DNA from: Bacteroides sp. 43_108
GTDB taxonomy: Bacteria; Bacteroidota; Bacteroidia; Bacteroidales; Bacteroidaceae
Length of the DNA: 5,585 nucleotides
Assembly: GCA_001915545.1 (NCBI GenBank)
Contig: MNQS01000026.1
Span: 1-5,585, forward strand
Direction: 5' to 3'
Positions 1 through 5,585 of this stretch are shown in pieces. Every line of letters begins with the position of its first letter. The first letter of the stretch is position 1. The notes beneath the pieces are model-generated. The model did not search any database. It had not been told where the DNA came from and saw only the letters and a list, made by a program, of their open reading frames with translations. The position numbers were made by a program, and so were the translations under genes.

Positions 1-123
1 CGGTTTGTTTGCCAGAATCATTGGCAAAATTAGTGCGCTGACCGTGTTGCAATACGTCAACTATATTAATAACAAGCCTATTGGCAGAATTAAATACGCG
101 CTAAATTAATTCCGCCAACGGGT
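1..123 (+). mobile_element. Right end of an IS982-family insertion sequence (partial, left part outside window)
   Basis: The window opens inside an insertion sequence. The C-terminal codons of a transposase end at 109, followed by a short AT-rich stretch and the motif CCAACGGGT at 115-123. Its reverse complement starts ACCCGTTGG, and I recall IS982-type inverted repeats starting with ACC, so I place the element boundary near 123. That boundary is an inference, because the left inverted repeat and any target duplication are outside the window. The element sits about 70 bases past the end of the last operon gene and points towards it. Confidence 0.6.
2..109 (+). CDS. IS982-family transposase, C-terminal fragment (cut by window edge)
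   Basis: An open plus-strand frame runs from base 2 to a TAA at 107-109 and gives 35 residues. It reads GLFARIIGKISALTVLQYVN, followed by YINNKPIGRIKYALN. The pattern of ARI, KIsALTvLQyvN, a short linker and KPIGriKyAL is the usual C-terminal end of IS982-family DDE transposases in Bacteroidales. The catalytic residues are upstream and not visible, so activity cannot be judged. The gene converges on the minus-strand operon. Its codons are richer in G and C than those of the neighbouring glycosyltransferase gene, as expected for a mobile insertion. Identification is by recognition of the C-terminal pattern only. A related DDE family is the main alternative. Confidence 0.72.
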   Translation, partial: GLFARIIGKISALTVLQYVNYINNKPIGRIKYALN

Positions 124-145
124 AATCGTATATTACGACTAGCCC
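120..145. repeat. Imperfect hairpin at the IS boundary
   Basis: TCGTA (126-130) and TACGA (134-138) form a perfect 5-bp stem around a TAT loop. It extends outward through A124-T140, T123 to A141 or G142, and GGG 120-122 with CCC 143-145, with one A-C mismatch and a possible bulge. It spans the inferred IS end and lies between two convergent genes. No T-run follows on either strand, so it is not a textbook terminator. It could act as a weak bidirectional stop or be part of the IS end. Confidence 0.35.
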
Positions 146-191
146 TCAAATTCTATCAACACAAAATATTTCATAATGTCTCATAATTTTT

Positions 192-968
192 TTAAATCCA
201 ATACTTCACAGGATGGAAAATCTTATTATAAATACCACTTGATAACACATCTTGTTCGCTAAAAACAGGACGATAACGTAGAGTTCCCATATGTACTCCT
301 GGTGATTGAATATAAAACCTATCAACAAAACCATTTTGCACAAATTCACCAGAACCTCCGAAATCACATAGAATTCCACCTTCTTCATTTATAATAGTCG
401 GTACAACAACTTCTTGATGACCACATATACCTAATTTTAAGAATTTGTCAAGACACTTTAAAGCATTTGTTGAGTATCTACATATAGGATTAAAAGACTT
501 TATACACTTTTCCAAAGCCACATTTACATCTAATCCTCTATACCACCAAGTCCACATACCATTTTTTGATTCATCAAAACGCTCAACATGAGAACTTAAA
601 AAATCTGCATGATAGGATTCAAAAGCATTAAACAGCATGTTCCATTTTCCTGTAAAAAAAACATCATACTCTATAAACCAATAATAAGAATAACACGGAT
701 ACATTTTATAGAAGTATAAAACAGCAAAATACACACTTCCGGGTATTAAAGTTTCTTCTATAGGTTCATATCCTAGAACATTCAAATCTAAAGCTGAAAA
801 TCTGAAAACGTCATTATTTCCAGAATCTTCAATCCTCAGCCCCACTTCATCATTCAGCAAAAGTACTATATCGTAAACAGAACCATCAAGTTCTGTCTTC
901 AATTTCTCTAACTTTTCCAATATAGATTTATTATAAAAATGAGCCATCAATAAAACTACCTGTTTCAT
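192..968 (-). CDS. Putative glycosyltransferase (DUF3405-like)
   Basis: Last gene of the operon, 258 residues from the ATG at 968. A GTG two codons upstream (974) would also be in frame, but ATG is preferred. It starts 15 bases after the adaptor stop. There is no signal peptide, and the protein looks cytosolic. Numbering from the ATG, the most telling segment is WFIEYDVFFTGKW at about 97-109. The acidic EYD triad (100-102) follows hydrophobic residues and recalls the metal-binding motif of GT-A sugar transferases. Further on come SSHV, GHQEVVVPT (about 183-191) and a C-terminal HPVK, all common in bacterial proteins of this type. From the family resemblance it would transfer a sugar, acceptor unknown. 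Its place after a RiPP exporter suggests a role in decorating the exported peptide, but that is inference. The family call is from memory of the pattern, not a search. Confidence 0.6.
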   Translation of the reverse strand: MKQVVLLMAHFYNKSILEKLEKLKTELDGSVYDIVLLLNDEVGLRIEDSGNNDVFRFSALDLNVLGYEPIEETLIPGSVYFAVLYFYKMYPCYSYYWFIEYDVFFTGKWNMLFNAFESYHADFLSSHVERFDESKNGMWTWWYRGLDVNVALEKCIKSFNPICRYSTNALKCLDKFLKLGICGHQEVVVPTIINEEGGILCDFGGSGEFVQNGFVDRFYIQSPGVHMGTLRYRPVFSEQDVLSSGIYNKIFHPVKYWI

Positions 969-983
969 AAACACAAATCTACG

Positions 984-1499
984 TTAATAACTTAATCTGC
1001 TATAATATATATTTTTTAGAGGTTCTATAAATACATCTACCAAATACTTATCATCTAATATTATTTCTGCGCGTCCTTTCATAAGCTGTATAGAAGACAA
1101 GTTCTTTCCTGTATTCGTAATTACGCCATATGGAAGATCCACAAAAACAAGATAAAAGCCTGCATCGTTCGGCATTCCACAAACACTATCCACCACACCG
1201 CGTAAACAACCATACTCCATATCAGGGAAATTATCATTTTTTAAAATTACCCTCTGTCCACATTTTATTTTACCTGATCCAGCAGCCTGTACATACAACA
1301 CACAATTAGTAGTATCTTTATCAACCGTCACAGTTGCATCAGCTGTAATGACATCAGGATAGTGATAAAAGCATGCACCCAAAAAGATTACAACCAACAC
1401 AACTAAAGGTATTACAATACCCAATTTCAATACATTCAAAGGCGTTTTCCCCAACACTTCATCTAAATCTTCATTTTTCAGCCTTATATTATCATCCAT
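984..1499 (-). CDS. Miniature HlyD-type secretion adaptor lacking the coiled-coil hairpin
   Basis: A 171-residue protein starting at ATG 1499, nine bases after the transporter stop (TAATAA). A charged N-terminus (1-20, with EDLDEVLGKTP) is followed by one membrane helix (about 24-45) and the periplasmic entry YPDVITADATV (47-57), exactly as in Bacteroidales HlyD partners of peptidase-ABC transporters. The chain then goes almost directly to the C-terminal beta-barrel part: GSGKIKCGQRVILK (74-87), FPDMEYGCLRGVV (91-103) and the terminal KGRAEIILDD (141-150). The usual lipoyl domain and long alpha-hairpin, which contact a TolC-like channel, are missing. Usual family length is about 400 or more, so roughly 230-260 residues are absent. 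The frame is clean across the junction, so this is either a natural short adaptor or an old in-frame deletion. It would sit in the inner membrane facing the periplasm. Identification is good; function in this form is uncertain. Confidence 0.75.
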   Translation of the reverse strand: MDDNIRLKNEDLDEVLGKTPLNVLKLGIVIPLVVLVVIFLGACFYHYPDVITADATVTVDKDTTNCVLYVQAAGSGKIKCGQRVILKNDNFPDMEYGCLRGVVDSVCGMPNDAGFYLVFVDLPYGVITNTGKNLSSIQLMKGRAEIILDDKYLVDVFIEPLKNIYYSRLSY

Positions 1500-1508
1500 A
1501 ATTCTTTA

Positions 1509-2735
1509 TTAATTCTGCTCCAAAAGCATTTGGTCTTTTATTAGTGAATAGTATTTCCCATGAAGTCCTATCAAGCTGTCGTGAGTGCCGGTCTCTACGA
1601 CATGCCCGGAATCCAGAACAATTATTTTATCCGCATTTTTTATAGTGCACAACCTATGAGCCGCAATTACGACAGTTCTACCTTTGTAGAAAGCAGACAA
1701 ATTTTCCATCACCTGGCTTTCATTGCTTGAGTCAAGTGAATTTGTAGCTTCATCAAAAAAAATATACTGCGGATCCTTATAAATTGCTCTGGCAATTAAT
1801 ATACGTTGCTTCTGTCCTTGACTTATGCCACAACCGTCCATTCCTATTTTTGTATTATATCCTTGCGGGAGCGAATTGATGAAATCATGAATATTCGCAA
1901 TTCGCGAAGCATTTAACAATCTTTCTTTATCAATTACTTCTACACCCACTGCTATATTATTCGCTATCGAATCAGAAAATATGAAACCATCTTGCATAAC
2001 AGTTCCTATACAGCTTCTCCATTTATGCGGATTAATTTTATCCAATGAGACATTTCCTACGGTTATAGCCCCTTTATTAGGTAAATAAAAACCCTGCATC
2101 ATTTTTATCAATGTCGTTTTACCACTACCGCTGGATCCAACAATTGCAGTAATCTTATGTTCCTCAATTTCAATATTGACATTCTCCAAAGCATAATCTC
2201 TATCCGCACCGCTGTAACTGAAATATAAATCTGAAAATCTTATAGTTCCTAAATTATACAAATCATAGAACTTATCGTTTATACACTTATCTTCATCATC
2301 TTTCATAAAAACCTCATTCAATCGTTCCAGACTGATTTTTGCATCCTGAAAAGATTGTATCAAAATTATAAAAGAGTTTATAGGTGATGAAACTTGCCCT
2401 ATTATATAGGTAAGAGCCATCATCATACCAAGGGTCATACTATTATCGACAACGCTCTTAGCAGCTATGAATGAAATAATAATACTGGTCGTTTGTGTAA
2501 AAAAAGTTGAGCCGAGTTCCTGCATCTGCCCAAGAGCCAGTCCTTTTAAATTTATATTGAATAAATTAATCTGTATGCCTTCCCATTCCCATCGTTTCTT
2601 ATTTTCACAATTGTTCAATTTTATTTCCGCCATGCCCTGAACCAGCTGAATAAGGTTACCCTGCGCTTTTGCCGACTGATTGAATCGCCTATAATCCAAA
2701 TCGCGTCTAAACCTTAAGAAAAAACAATCCAGCAA
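1509..2735 (-). CDS. C-terminal membrane and ATPase piece of the broken exporter
   Basis: A 408-codon frame whose first possible start is TTG 2735. True exporter sequence begins at about the sixth codon (FLRFRRDLDYRRF). It holds the last two membrane helices (about 71-96 and 100-127), then the nucleotide-binding domain: Walker A at 200-208, Q-loop VMQDG (246-250), signature GISQGQKQR (303-311), Walker B YIFFDE (324-329) with catalytic Glu329, D-loop SLD (333-335) and switch His360. GISQGQKQR in place of LSGGQ is, as I recall, normal for Bacteroidales exporters of this type and not a defect. The next gene follows its TAATAA after nine bases. With only a weak TTG start inside the previous frame, efficient translation as a separate protein is doubtful. 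Confidence 0.75.
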   Translation of the reverse strand: MLDCFFLRFRRDLDYRRFNQSAKAQGNLIQLVQGMAEIKLNNCENKKRWEWEGIQINLFNINLKGLALGQMQELGSTFFTQTTSIIISFIAAKSVVDNSMTLGMMMALTYIIGQVSSPINSFIILIQSFQDAKISLERLNEVFMKDDEDKCINDKFYDLYNLGTIRFSDLYFSYSGADRDYALENVNIEIEEHKITAIVGSSGSGKTTLIKMMQGFYLPNKGAITVGNVSLDKINPHKWRSCIGTVMQDGFIFSDSIANNIAVGVEVIDKERLLNASRIANIHDFINSLPQGYNTKIGMDGCGISQGQKQRILIARAIYKDPQYIFFDEATNSLDSSNESQVMENLSAFYKGRTVVIAAHRLCTIKNADKIIVLDSGHVVETGTHDSLIGLHGKYYSLIKDQMLLEQN

Positions 2736-3427
2736 AGATGAAGCGCACTGCCTATAAAGAATATGGAAAATATACTGGAACTATAATATAACAGCAACAG
2801 CGAATAAACAAAAAAATTAACGATGGAAAATACCGTATCAACTGCAATACCAGTCATAAATGAATTTATCCTCCTCTGATCACCGATTCTCTGCATTATA
2901 TCTCCTGTCATCTTAGTATCAAAATACCTAAGAGGCATCTTCATCAACTTCATCAGAAAATCAGAAACCAACGCAATCTGTATCCTTGTATTCGTATGCG
3001 TCGTAATCCATCTGCTCGAGAAATTTACCGATAAGCGAGACATAAAAACCACAATTTGCGCTATAAGCACCATTGTTATAAGACCGATATTGCCACTTGA
3101 AATACCCATATCAACCATAGACTGTGACAGAAACGGGCTTATCATCTGCAGTAAACTTATAGTCATAACACCAAAGCCAAGAAGCACAAAATTCCATTTA
3201 TAAGGAATCATATATTTAAAAAAGTAACCAAGATTCCTGCTCTTCTTAGAATATTCCGTTTCATCTTCTATCGAATAAAAATCTGGACGAGGTTCTAATG
3301 CCAAAACTGTACCGCACGATACGGATTCTTTTTTGAGATGTACCCCAATATTGTTTGAATTCATCATCATTATATTTTTTATATCCGGCATATGCAGGAT
3401 CTGCGATATAGAAACAACTGTCCCCAT
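2714..3427 (-). CDS. Membrane-domain piece of the broken exporter
   Basis: This frame is open from an ATG at 3427, but it resembles the exporter only from the Glu codon at 3328. The first 33 codons are an out-of-frame reading of the peptidase end. From there it reads through the linker (TVLALEPRPDFY, SKKSRNLGYFFKY) and about four membrane helices. The conserved stretch MKMPLRYFDTKMTGDIMQRI at about residues 162-181 of this frame is the cytoplasmic loop that touches the ATPase in type I exporters. The frame ends at TAA 2716-2714, right after the T-run where it loses register. It overlaps the next piece by 22 bases. Alone it lacks both enzymatic domains and could not act as an exporter. Confidence 0.7.
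   Translation of the reverse strand: MGTVVSISQILHMPDIKNIMMMNSNNIGVHLKKESVSCGTVLALEPRPDFYSIEDETEYSKKSRNLGYFFKYMIPYKWNFVLLGFGVMTISLLQMISPFLSQSMVDMGISSGNIGLITMVLIAQIVVFMSRLSVNFSSRWITTHTNTRIQIALVSDFLMKLMKMPLRYFDTKMTGDIMQRIGDQRRINSFMTGIAVDTVFSIVNFFVYSLLLLYYSSSIFSIFFIGSALHLCWIVFS
2719..2724 (-). other. T6 tract with a -1 frameshift (7 T expected)
   Basis: On the minus strand the sequence reads TGG ATT G, six T, then CTTAAGG. With six T the frame gives W-I-V-F-S-stop. With seven T it gives W-I-V-F-F-L-R-F-R and joins the family sequence smoothly. One T has therefore been lost, either in the genome or in the read. Confidence 0.8.
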
Positions 3428-3734
3428 TCTTTTTGCTTTTTATTTTAAAGCATACAACAAAATGATTCTGATTCCAATGTAGAATACATGGCAATGGAAC
3501 ATCATTAACCAACTGATCAACAGTTATTCTCAGAGCAACCGTACGAAAACCGATATGCTCAGCCGCATCACTTAATCCAAGCATAGAAACTCCCTCACGC
3601 GTAATAAAACAATATTCACGCAATGTCTGCAGACTATAATTCTTACCGTAATATTTGGCTATCATTCTTAAAGATGCCGGACCACAATCCTTTGAATCCT
3701 GTTGCCTGTAGACGGTAAACCCCTTCAATCTCAT
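3261..3734 (-). CDS. C39 peptidase domain piece of the broken exporter
   Basis: Translation from ATG 3734 gives 157 residues: 135 genuine ones, then 22 out-of-frame residues and a stop at 3263-3261. The C39 cysteine motif is complete: Q11, D16-C17, A20, M24, Y29-G30 and L35 have the standard spacing. The histidine motif is also complete, with H91-F-V-V and I110-A-D112-P113. Cys17, His91 and Asp112 form the triad and Gln11 the oxyanion-hole residue. The open frame could be extended upstream to a TTG at 3824, but those 30 residues overlap the glycosyltransferase end and do not look conserved. A free domain of this size could in principle still cleave GG leaders, since isolated C39 domains of related exporters are known to be active. 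Whether it is made here is unknown. Confidence 0.75.
   Translation of the reverse strand: MRLKGFTVYRQQDSKDCGPASLRMIAKYYGKNYSLQTLREYCFITREGVSMLGLSDAAEHIGFRTVALRITVDQLVNDVPLPCILHWNQNHFVVCFKIKSKKNGDSCFYIADPAYAGYKKYNDDEFKQYWGTSQKRIRIVRYSFGIRTSSRFLFDRR
3329..3334 (-). other. A6 tract with a +1 frameshift (5 or 8 A expected)
   Basis: On the minus strand the sequence reads ACA TCT C, six A, then GAATCC. Six A give T-S-Q-K-R-I-R and a stop 22 codons later. Five A give T-S-Q-K-E-S-V and continue into the linker LALEPRPDFY expected after the peptidase domain. Eight A would also restore frame with one extra Lys. Confidence 0.8.
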
Positions 3735-3789
3735 ATTCTGTATAGGCTCTTCTACAATTTTCAAATAATAAAATAAAACGACATTACAA

Positions 3790-4560
3790 TCAATAAAAAT
3801 CAGAATGCAGTTCCTTTTTTGCACAGTTCCTTATCTTCATAAGTTCGGCATTCGACTTTTCCATTTGAAAAGAAGAATTAAACGAACCATTCATATCTCT
3901 TGGGTGTGTCAAATGAAACATAGGGCCTCTGCTTCGATATATTCTATAACCGTGTCGGACCCACCTGTCGTACCGTTCAAAATCCTCCGGTCCCCAGCCA
4001 TAGAATCTTTCATTTTCCATGCCGGCATCGATATATCGCTTCTTATTCACTAATATTCCACCACCTTTCATACCTCCTTTTGAATAAGGATATTTCATCT
4101 TTCCCATACAGGCATAAAGCATTTTTATTTTCATACCATTTCTAAGAAACATCCGTCTGATTATATCTGAAACATCTATAAAACTTCCGTCGTATGGATA
4201 TGCCATATCCGCCTCATCACGTCTAAGAACATTAAGGGCATCTCCAATCTGGGCTCCGTCAACCACAACATCTGCATCCCATATTGCAATATATGGAGTA
4301 TCCGCCATCCTGCACATCATATTCAAATAATATGTTCTATAGAAAACAGGATCATCATCATATATGTATACATATTTCACCCTGTCAGGGAGTAATGATT
4401 TCAGAAATCCATTACAAAACTGTGAAGCTTCCAGCACCAATATACGACATTTGCATACCTTCAGGATATAGCGAACGACATAAACAACGTTCTCTAGACG
4501 AGTTACAGAATCAATTCTCACAGGAACCAGAAATGTAAGATCATCAGCTATAAGTTTCAT
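3790..4560 (-). CDS. GT-A glycosyltransferase (galactosyltransferase-related, GT2/GT7 type)
   Basis: A 256-residue cytosolic protein from ATG 4560. It overlaps the end of the LanC-like gene by 17 bases, so the two are probably translationally coupled. The N-terminus LTFLVPVRIDS (8-18) is the first strand of a GT-A fold. Ile-Trp-Asp-Ala-Asp (93-97) holds the DxD motif that binds the metal and sugar nucleotide. GGMKGGG (162-168) and GWGPEDFERYDRW (188-200) match the acceptor-side motif of the GT7 C-terminal family, where the Glu-Asp pair is catalytic, and HLTHP (216-220) is the expected later histidine. The likely reaction is transfer of Gal, GalNAc or a similar sugar from a nucleotide donor. 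Genes of this type are common beside LanC-like and peptidase-ABC genes in Bacteroidales. The acceptor may be the RiPP peptide, which is inference. All key residues are present and length is normal. Confidence 0.85.
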   Translation of the reverse strand: MKLIADDLTFLVPVRIDSVTRLENVVYVVRYILKVCKCRILVLEASQFCNGFLKSLLPDRVKYVYIYDDDPVFYRTYYLNMMCRMADTPYIAIWDADVVVDGAQIGDALNVLRRDEADMAYPYDGSFIDVSDIIRRMFLRNGMKIKMLYACMGKMKYPYSKGGMKGGGILVNKKRYIDAGMENERFYGWGPEDFERYDRWVRHGYRIYRSRGPMFHLTHPRDMNGSFNSSFQMEKSNAELMKIRNCAKKELHSDFY

Positions 4561-5527
4561 TTATGAACCCTCCTTTCTTCATCATGTACGACAATAATAG
4601 TTTTATACCAAGATAACCATCAAGACCATTACGGCATGTCATTTCTTTATTTCCATAATCTCTCCATATATCAGACTCAAACAGCCTTTTATATACATAT
4701 GCATAATCTATTTCTATTTTTGAATCATAAGAAATGCGATTATAACATTCAGCAATAAGAAAAGAACCAGCCAACCCATCAGTAAAAAATACCTGTCTGT
4801 CCTTATATTCATTTCCAACAAGTTTCTCCCACGAGAAATGGTCACGCAAGAAGGAAGAATACATAATCCAATCCTTATCTTTGCACAATACAGCAACTTT
4901 GCTGACTACCAGAAGCATCAATAACCGTCCAGCCTGCGTATAAAAAACATGCTGGAAAAGCCTGTGCTTGATCTCTTCCCATATCTTCAAGATTCTGCCG
5001 CAATGAATTCCCAACTCATACATCTTACAAGTTGCCAAAAGAAACATAGCTCCCTTGTTATATATTGTGTATGGATACACTTCATCAAAAAAAGCATTGT
5101 CCTTGCGGTAGTAGACATGATCCGACAATTTTATTGCCAATTCTGTGAATATATATCTCTCCAGTTGCTTCTTCATACCATATTTCAATCTGGCACACAA
5201 ATAAAATATTATCTCTATAAGATCTCCTATGTCCAACATTGAAGACTTATCCATGAAAGCTATATTCCTGTATATAGTATCATCAAGCATCTTGAGCACC
5301 TTGTCCGGATTTCCTGCAACATACGATTTTTTCATCATGTACATCAGTCCCAGACCAACACCGGACAAGCCGTGTGTAACATTCATATTTTTTAAATGTC
5401 CGACCTTCTCAAAAATTTCATCGACCAAATCATCCCCCAGTTTTTCATTGAAAACGCTTTCCGAGTTTTTTGAGTCAGGATTACTATATAGGGTGTCCAG
5501 TTCTACGTTCCTAAAAACGTAGTACAA
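4544..5527 (-). CDS. LanC-like protein of Bacteroidales RiPP loci, probably N-terminally incomplete
   Basis: A 327-residue alpha-helical protein with the repeated GxxG signatures of the lanthionine cyclase-like fold: HGLSGVGLGLMY (52-63), TDGLAGSFLIAE (249-260) and NGLDGYLGIKLLL (300-312). The first is followed by GNPDKVLKMLDD (72-83), typical of Bacteroidales members next to peptidase-ABC exporters. Classical LanC proteins are about 400 residues and carry zinc ligands in WCxG and CHG motifs. Neither motif is visible: TDG stands where CHG would be expected, and CRNG appears further on. Cyclase chemistry is therefore doubtful, and a scaffold or other tailoring role is possible. The only start is TTG 5527. 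The frame continues ten codons upstream (EHCINNNEGV) to a TAA at 5560-5558 without an ATG, and the homology seems to run on, so the true N-terminus is probably missing or frameshifted. The end overlaps the glycosyltransferase by 17 bases. Confidence 0.7.
   Translation of the reverse strand: MYYVFRNVELDTLYSNPDSKNSESVFNEKLGDDLVDEIFEKVGHLKNMNVTHGLSGVGLGLMYMMKKSYVAGNPDKVLKMLDDTIYRNIAFMDKSSMLDIGDLIEIIFYLCARLKYGMKKQLERYIFTELAIKLSDHVYYRKDNAFFDEVYPYTIYNKGAMFLLATCKMYELGIHCGRILKIWEEIKHRLFQHVFYTQAGRLLMLLVVSKVAVLCKDKDWIMYSSFLRDHFSWEKLVGNEYKDRQVFFTDGLAGSFLIAECYNRISYDSKIEIDYAYVYKRLFESDIWRDYGNKEMTCRNGLDGYLGIKLLLSYMMKKGGFINETYS
4568..4574 (-). promoter_or_regulatory. Strong Shine-Dalgarno before the glycosyltransferase
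   Basis: Minus-strand AGGAGGG lies seven bases before ATG 4560, an ideal match and spacing. It falls inside the last codons of the LanC-like gene (KKGG), so it may serve reinitiation at the 17-base overlap. Such sites are uncommon in Bacteroidota, and the Lys-Lys-Gly-Gly codons could produce it by chance. Confidence 0.5.
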
Positions 5528-5543
5528 AACGCCCTCGTTATTG

Positions 5544-5585
5544 TTAATACAATGCTCTTAAATTCAATGCTTTAATAAGCAAAAC
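5544..5585 (-). other. End of an upstream minus-strand reading frame (cut by window edge)
   Basis: From the window edge a frame reads VLLIKALNLRALY and stops at TAA 5546-5544. It is either the C-terminus of an upstream gene or the lost N-terminal part of the LanC-like protein. Deleting one base between about 5557 and 5547 would join it to the LanC-like frame as ALNLR-HCINNNEGVLYYV. Thirteen residues are too few to identify a family. Confidence 0.3.

Larger units (their letters stand above)
1509..3734 (-). pseudogene. Peptidase-containing ABC transporter (C39 bacteriocin-type exporter), frame broken twice
   Basis: Three consecutive minus-strand reading frames together make one exporter: an N-terminal C39 peptidase (about 1-125), a six-helix membrane domain (about 165-460) and an ATPase domain (about 495-741). 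Removing one A from the run at 3329-3334 and adding one T to the minus-strand run at 2719-2724 restores an unbroken frame of 741 residues, near the usual family size. All catalytic motifs survive: peptidase Cys17, His91 and Asp112, Walker A GSSGSGKTT (533-541), signature ISQGQKQR (637-644), Walker B with Asp661-Glu662, and the His693 switch. Such proteins cut GG-type leader peptides in the cytosol and export the core. ATG 3734 is chosen because it sits directly before the conserved peptidase start. It lies 55 bases after the glycosyltransferase stop, the widest gap in the operon. As written, no full transporter is translated. Intact motifs point to recent breakage, slippage control or sequencing error. 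Confidence 0.85.

Noticed and set aside
172..187. Direct repeat TCATAAT at 172-178 and 181-187
   Set aside because: It is a short AT-rich repeat, likely by chance; it is not positioned as an IS target duplication that can be verified here.
124..191. Rho-independent terminator for the operon
   Set aside because: After the last stop on the minus strand there is an A-run but no stem followed by a T-run, so no standard terminator can be supported.
206..388. A 60-codon minus-strand frame inside the terminal glycosyltransferase
   Set aside because: It is an out-of-frame reading of a better supported gene, with no motif.
3735..3789. Possible internal promoter in the 55-base gap before the exporter (TATTATTTG)
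   Set aside because: It resembles the Bacteroides -7 box TAnnTTTG but the spacing inside the box is off by one and no convincing -33 TTTG is seen at the right distance.
3735..3824. N-terminal extension of the peptidase frame to a TTG at 3824
   Set aside because: It overlaps the end of the glycosyltransferase, is not similar to any exporter N-terminus, and ATG 3734 fits the family start.
4714..4896. A 60-codon minus-strand frame with hydrophobic C-terminus inside the LanC-like gene
   Set aside because: It is an out-of-frame shadow; the hydrophobic stretch comes from T-rich codons. It has no GG leader, so it is not a precursor candidate.
3805..5522. Plus-strand open frames at 3805-4053, 4284-4538, 4949-5242 and 5229-5522
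   Set aside because: They lie antisense to well-recognised minus-strand genes, have no recognisable motifs and fit the pattern of codon shadows.
1..5585. CRISPR arrays, tRNA or rRNA genes, riboswitches
   Set aside because: No regularly spaced repeats or recognisable RNA gene or riboswitch cores were seen; almost all the sequence is coding.

Overview
The window looks like DNA from a member of the Bacteroidota, probably order Bacteroidales (gut-type Bacteroides, Phocaeicola or Prevotella relatives). The reasons are the AT-rich composition, mostly weak ribosome binding sites, protein sequences typical of Bacteroidales RiPP-export loci, and the tail of an IS982-family transposase at the left edge. 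This assignment comes from reading the sequence, not from a database search.

Layout. All operon genes lie on the minus strand, so transcription runs right to left. At the right edge is the end of an unknown upstream reading frame (5585-5544). Next comes a LanC-like protein (5527-4544). A GT-A glycosyltransferase follows, overlapping it (4560-3790). Then comes a peptidase-containing ABC transporter (3734-1509), whose reading frame is broken by two single-base changes in homopolymer runs. After it come a very short HlyD-type adaptor (1499-984) and a second putative glycosyltransferase (968-192). Positions 1 to about 123 carry the end of an IS982-type insertion sequence on the plus strand, facing the operon.

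How the parts would work together. A C39 peptidase-ABC transporter cleaves double-glycine leader peptides and exports the core. The HlyD-type protein would couple it to the periplasm or outer membrane. The LanC-like protein is a candidate for cyclase or scaffold work on the precursor. Two glycosyltransferases of different folds, one on each side of the exporter, suggest that the product, or something made with it, is glycosylated. The picture is an export and tailoring segment of a RiPP-like secreted peptide locus. The precursor peptide and any radical SAM or dehydratase enzymes would lie to the right, outside the window.

State of the locus. Three of the five operon genes are unusual. The transporter has two compensating +1/-1 indels at A6 and T6 tracts. 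The adaptor lacks the coiled-coil hairpin and lipoyl region. The LanC-like gene has no ATG start and seems to lack its N-terminus. Either the locus is decaying next to an insertion sequence, or the indels are homopolymer sequencing errors or slippage-controlled switches. The sequence alone cannot decide between these.
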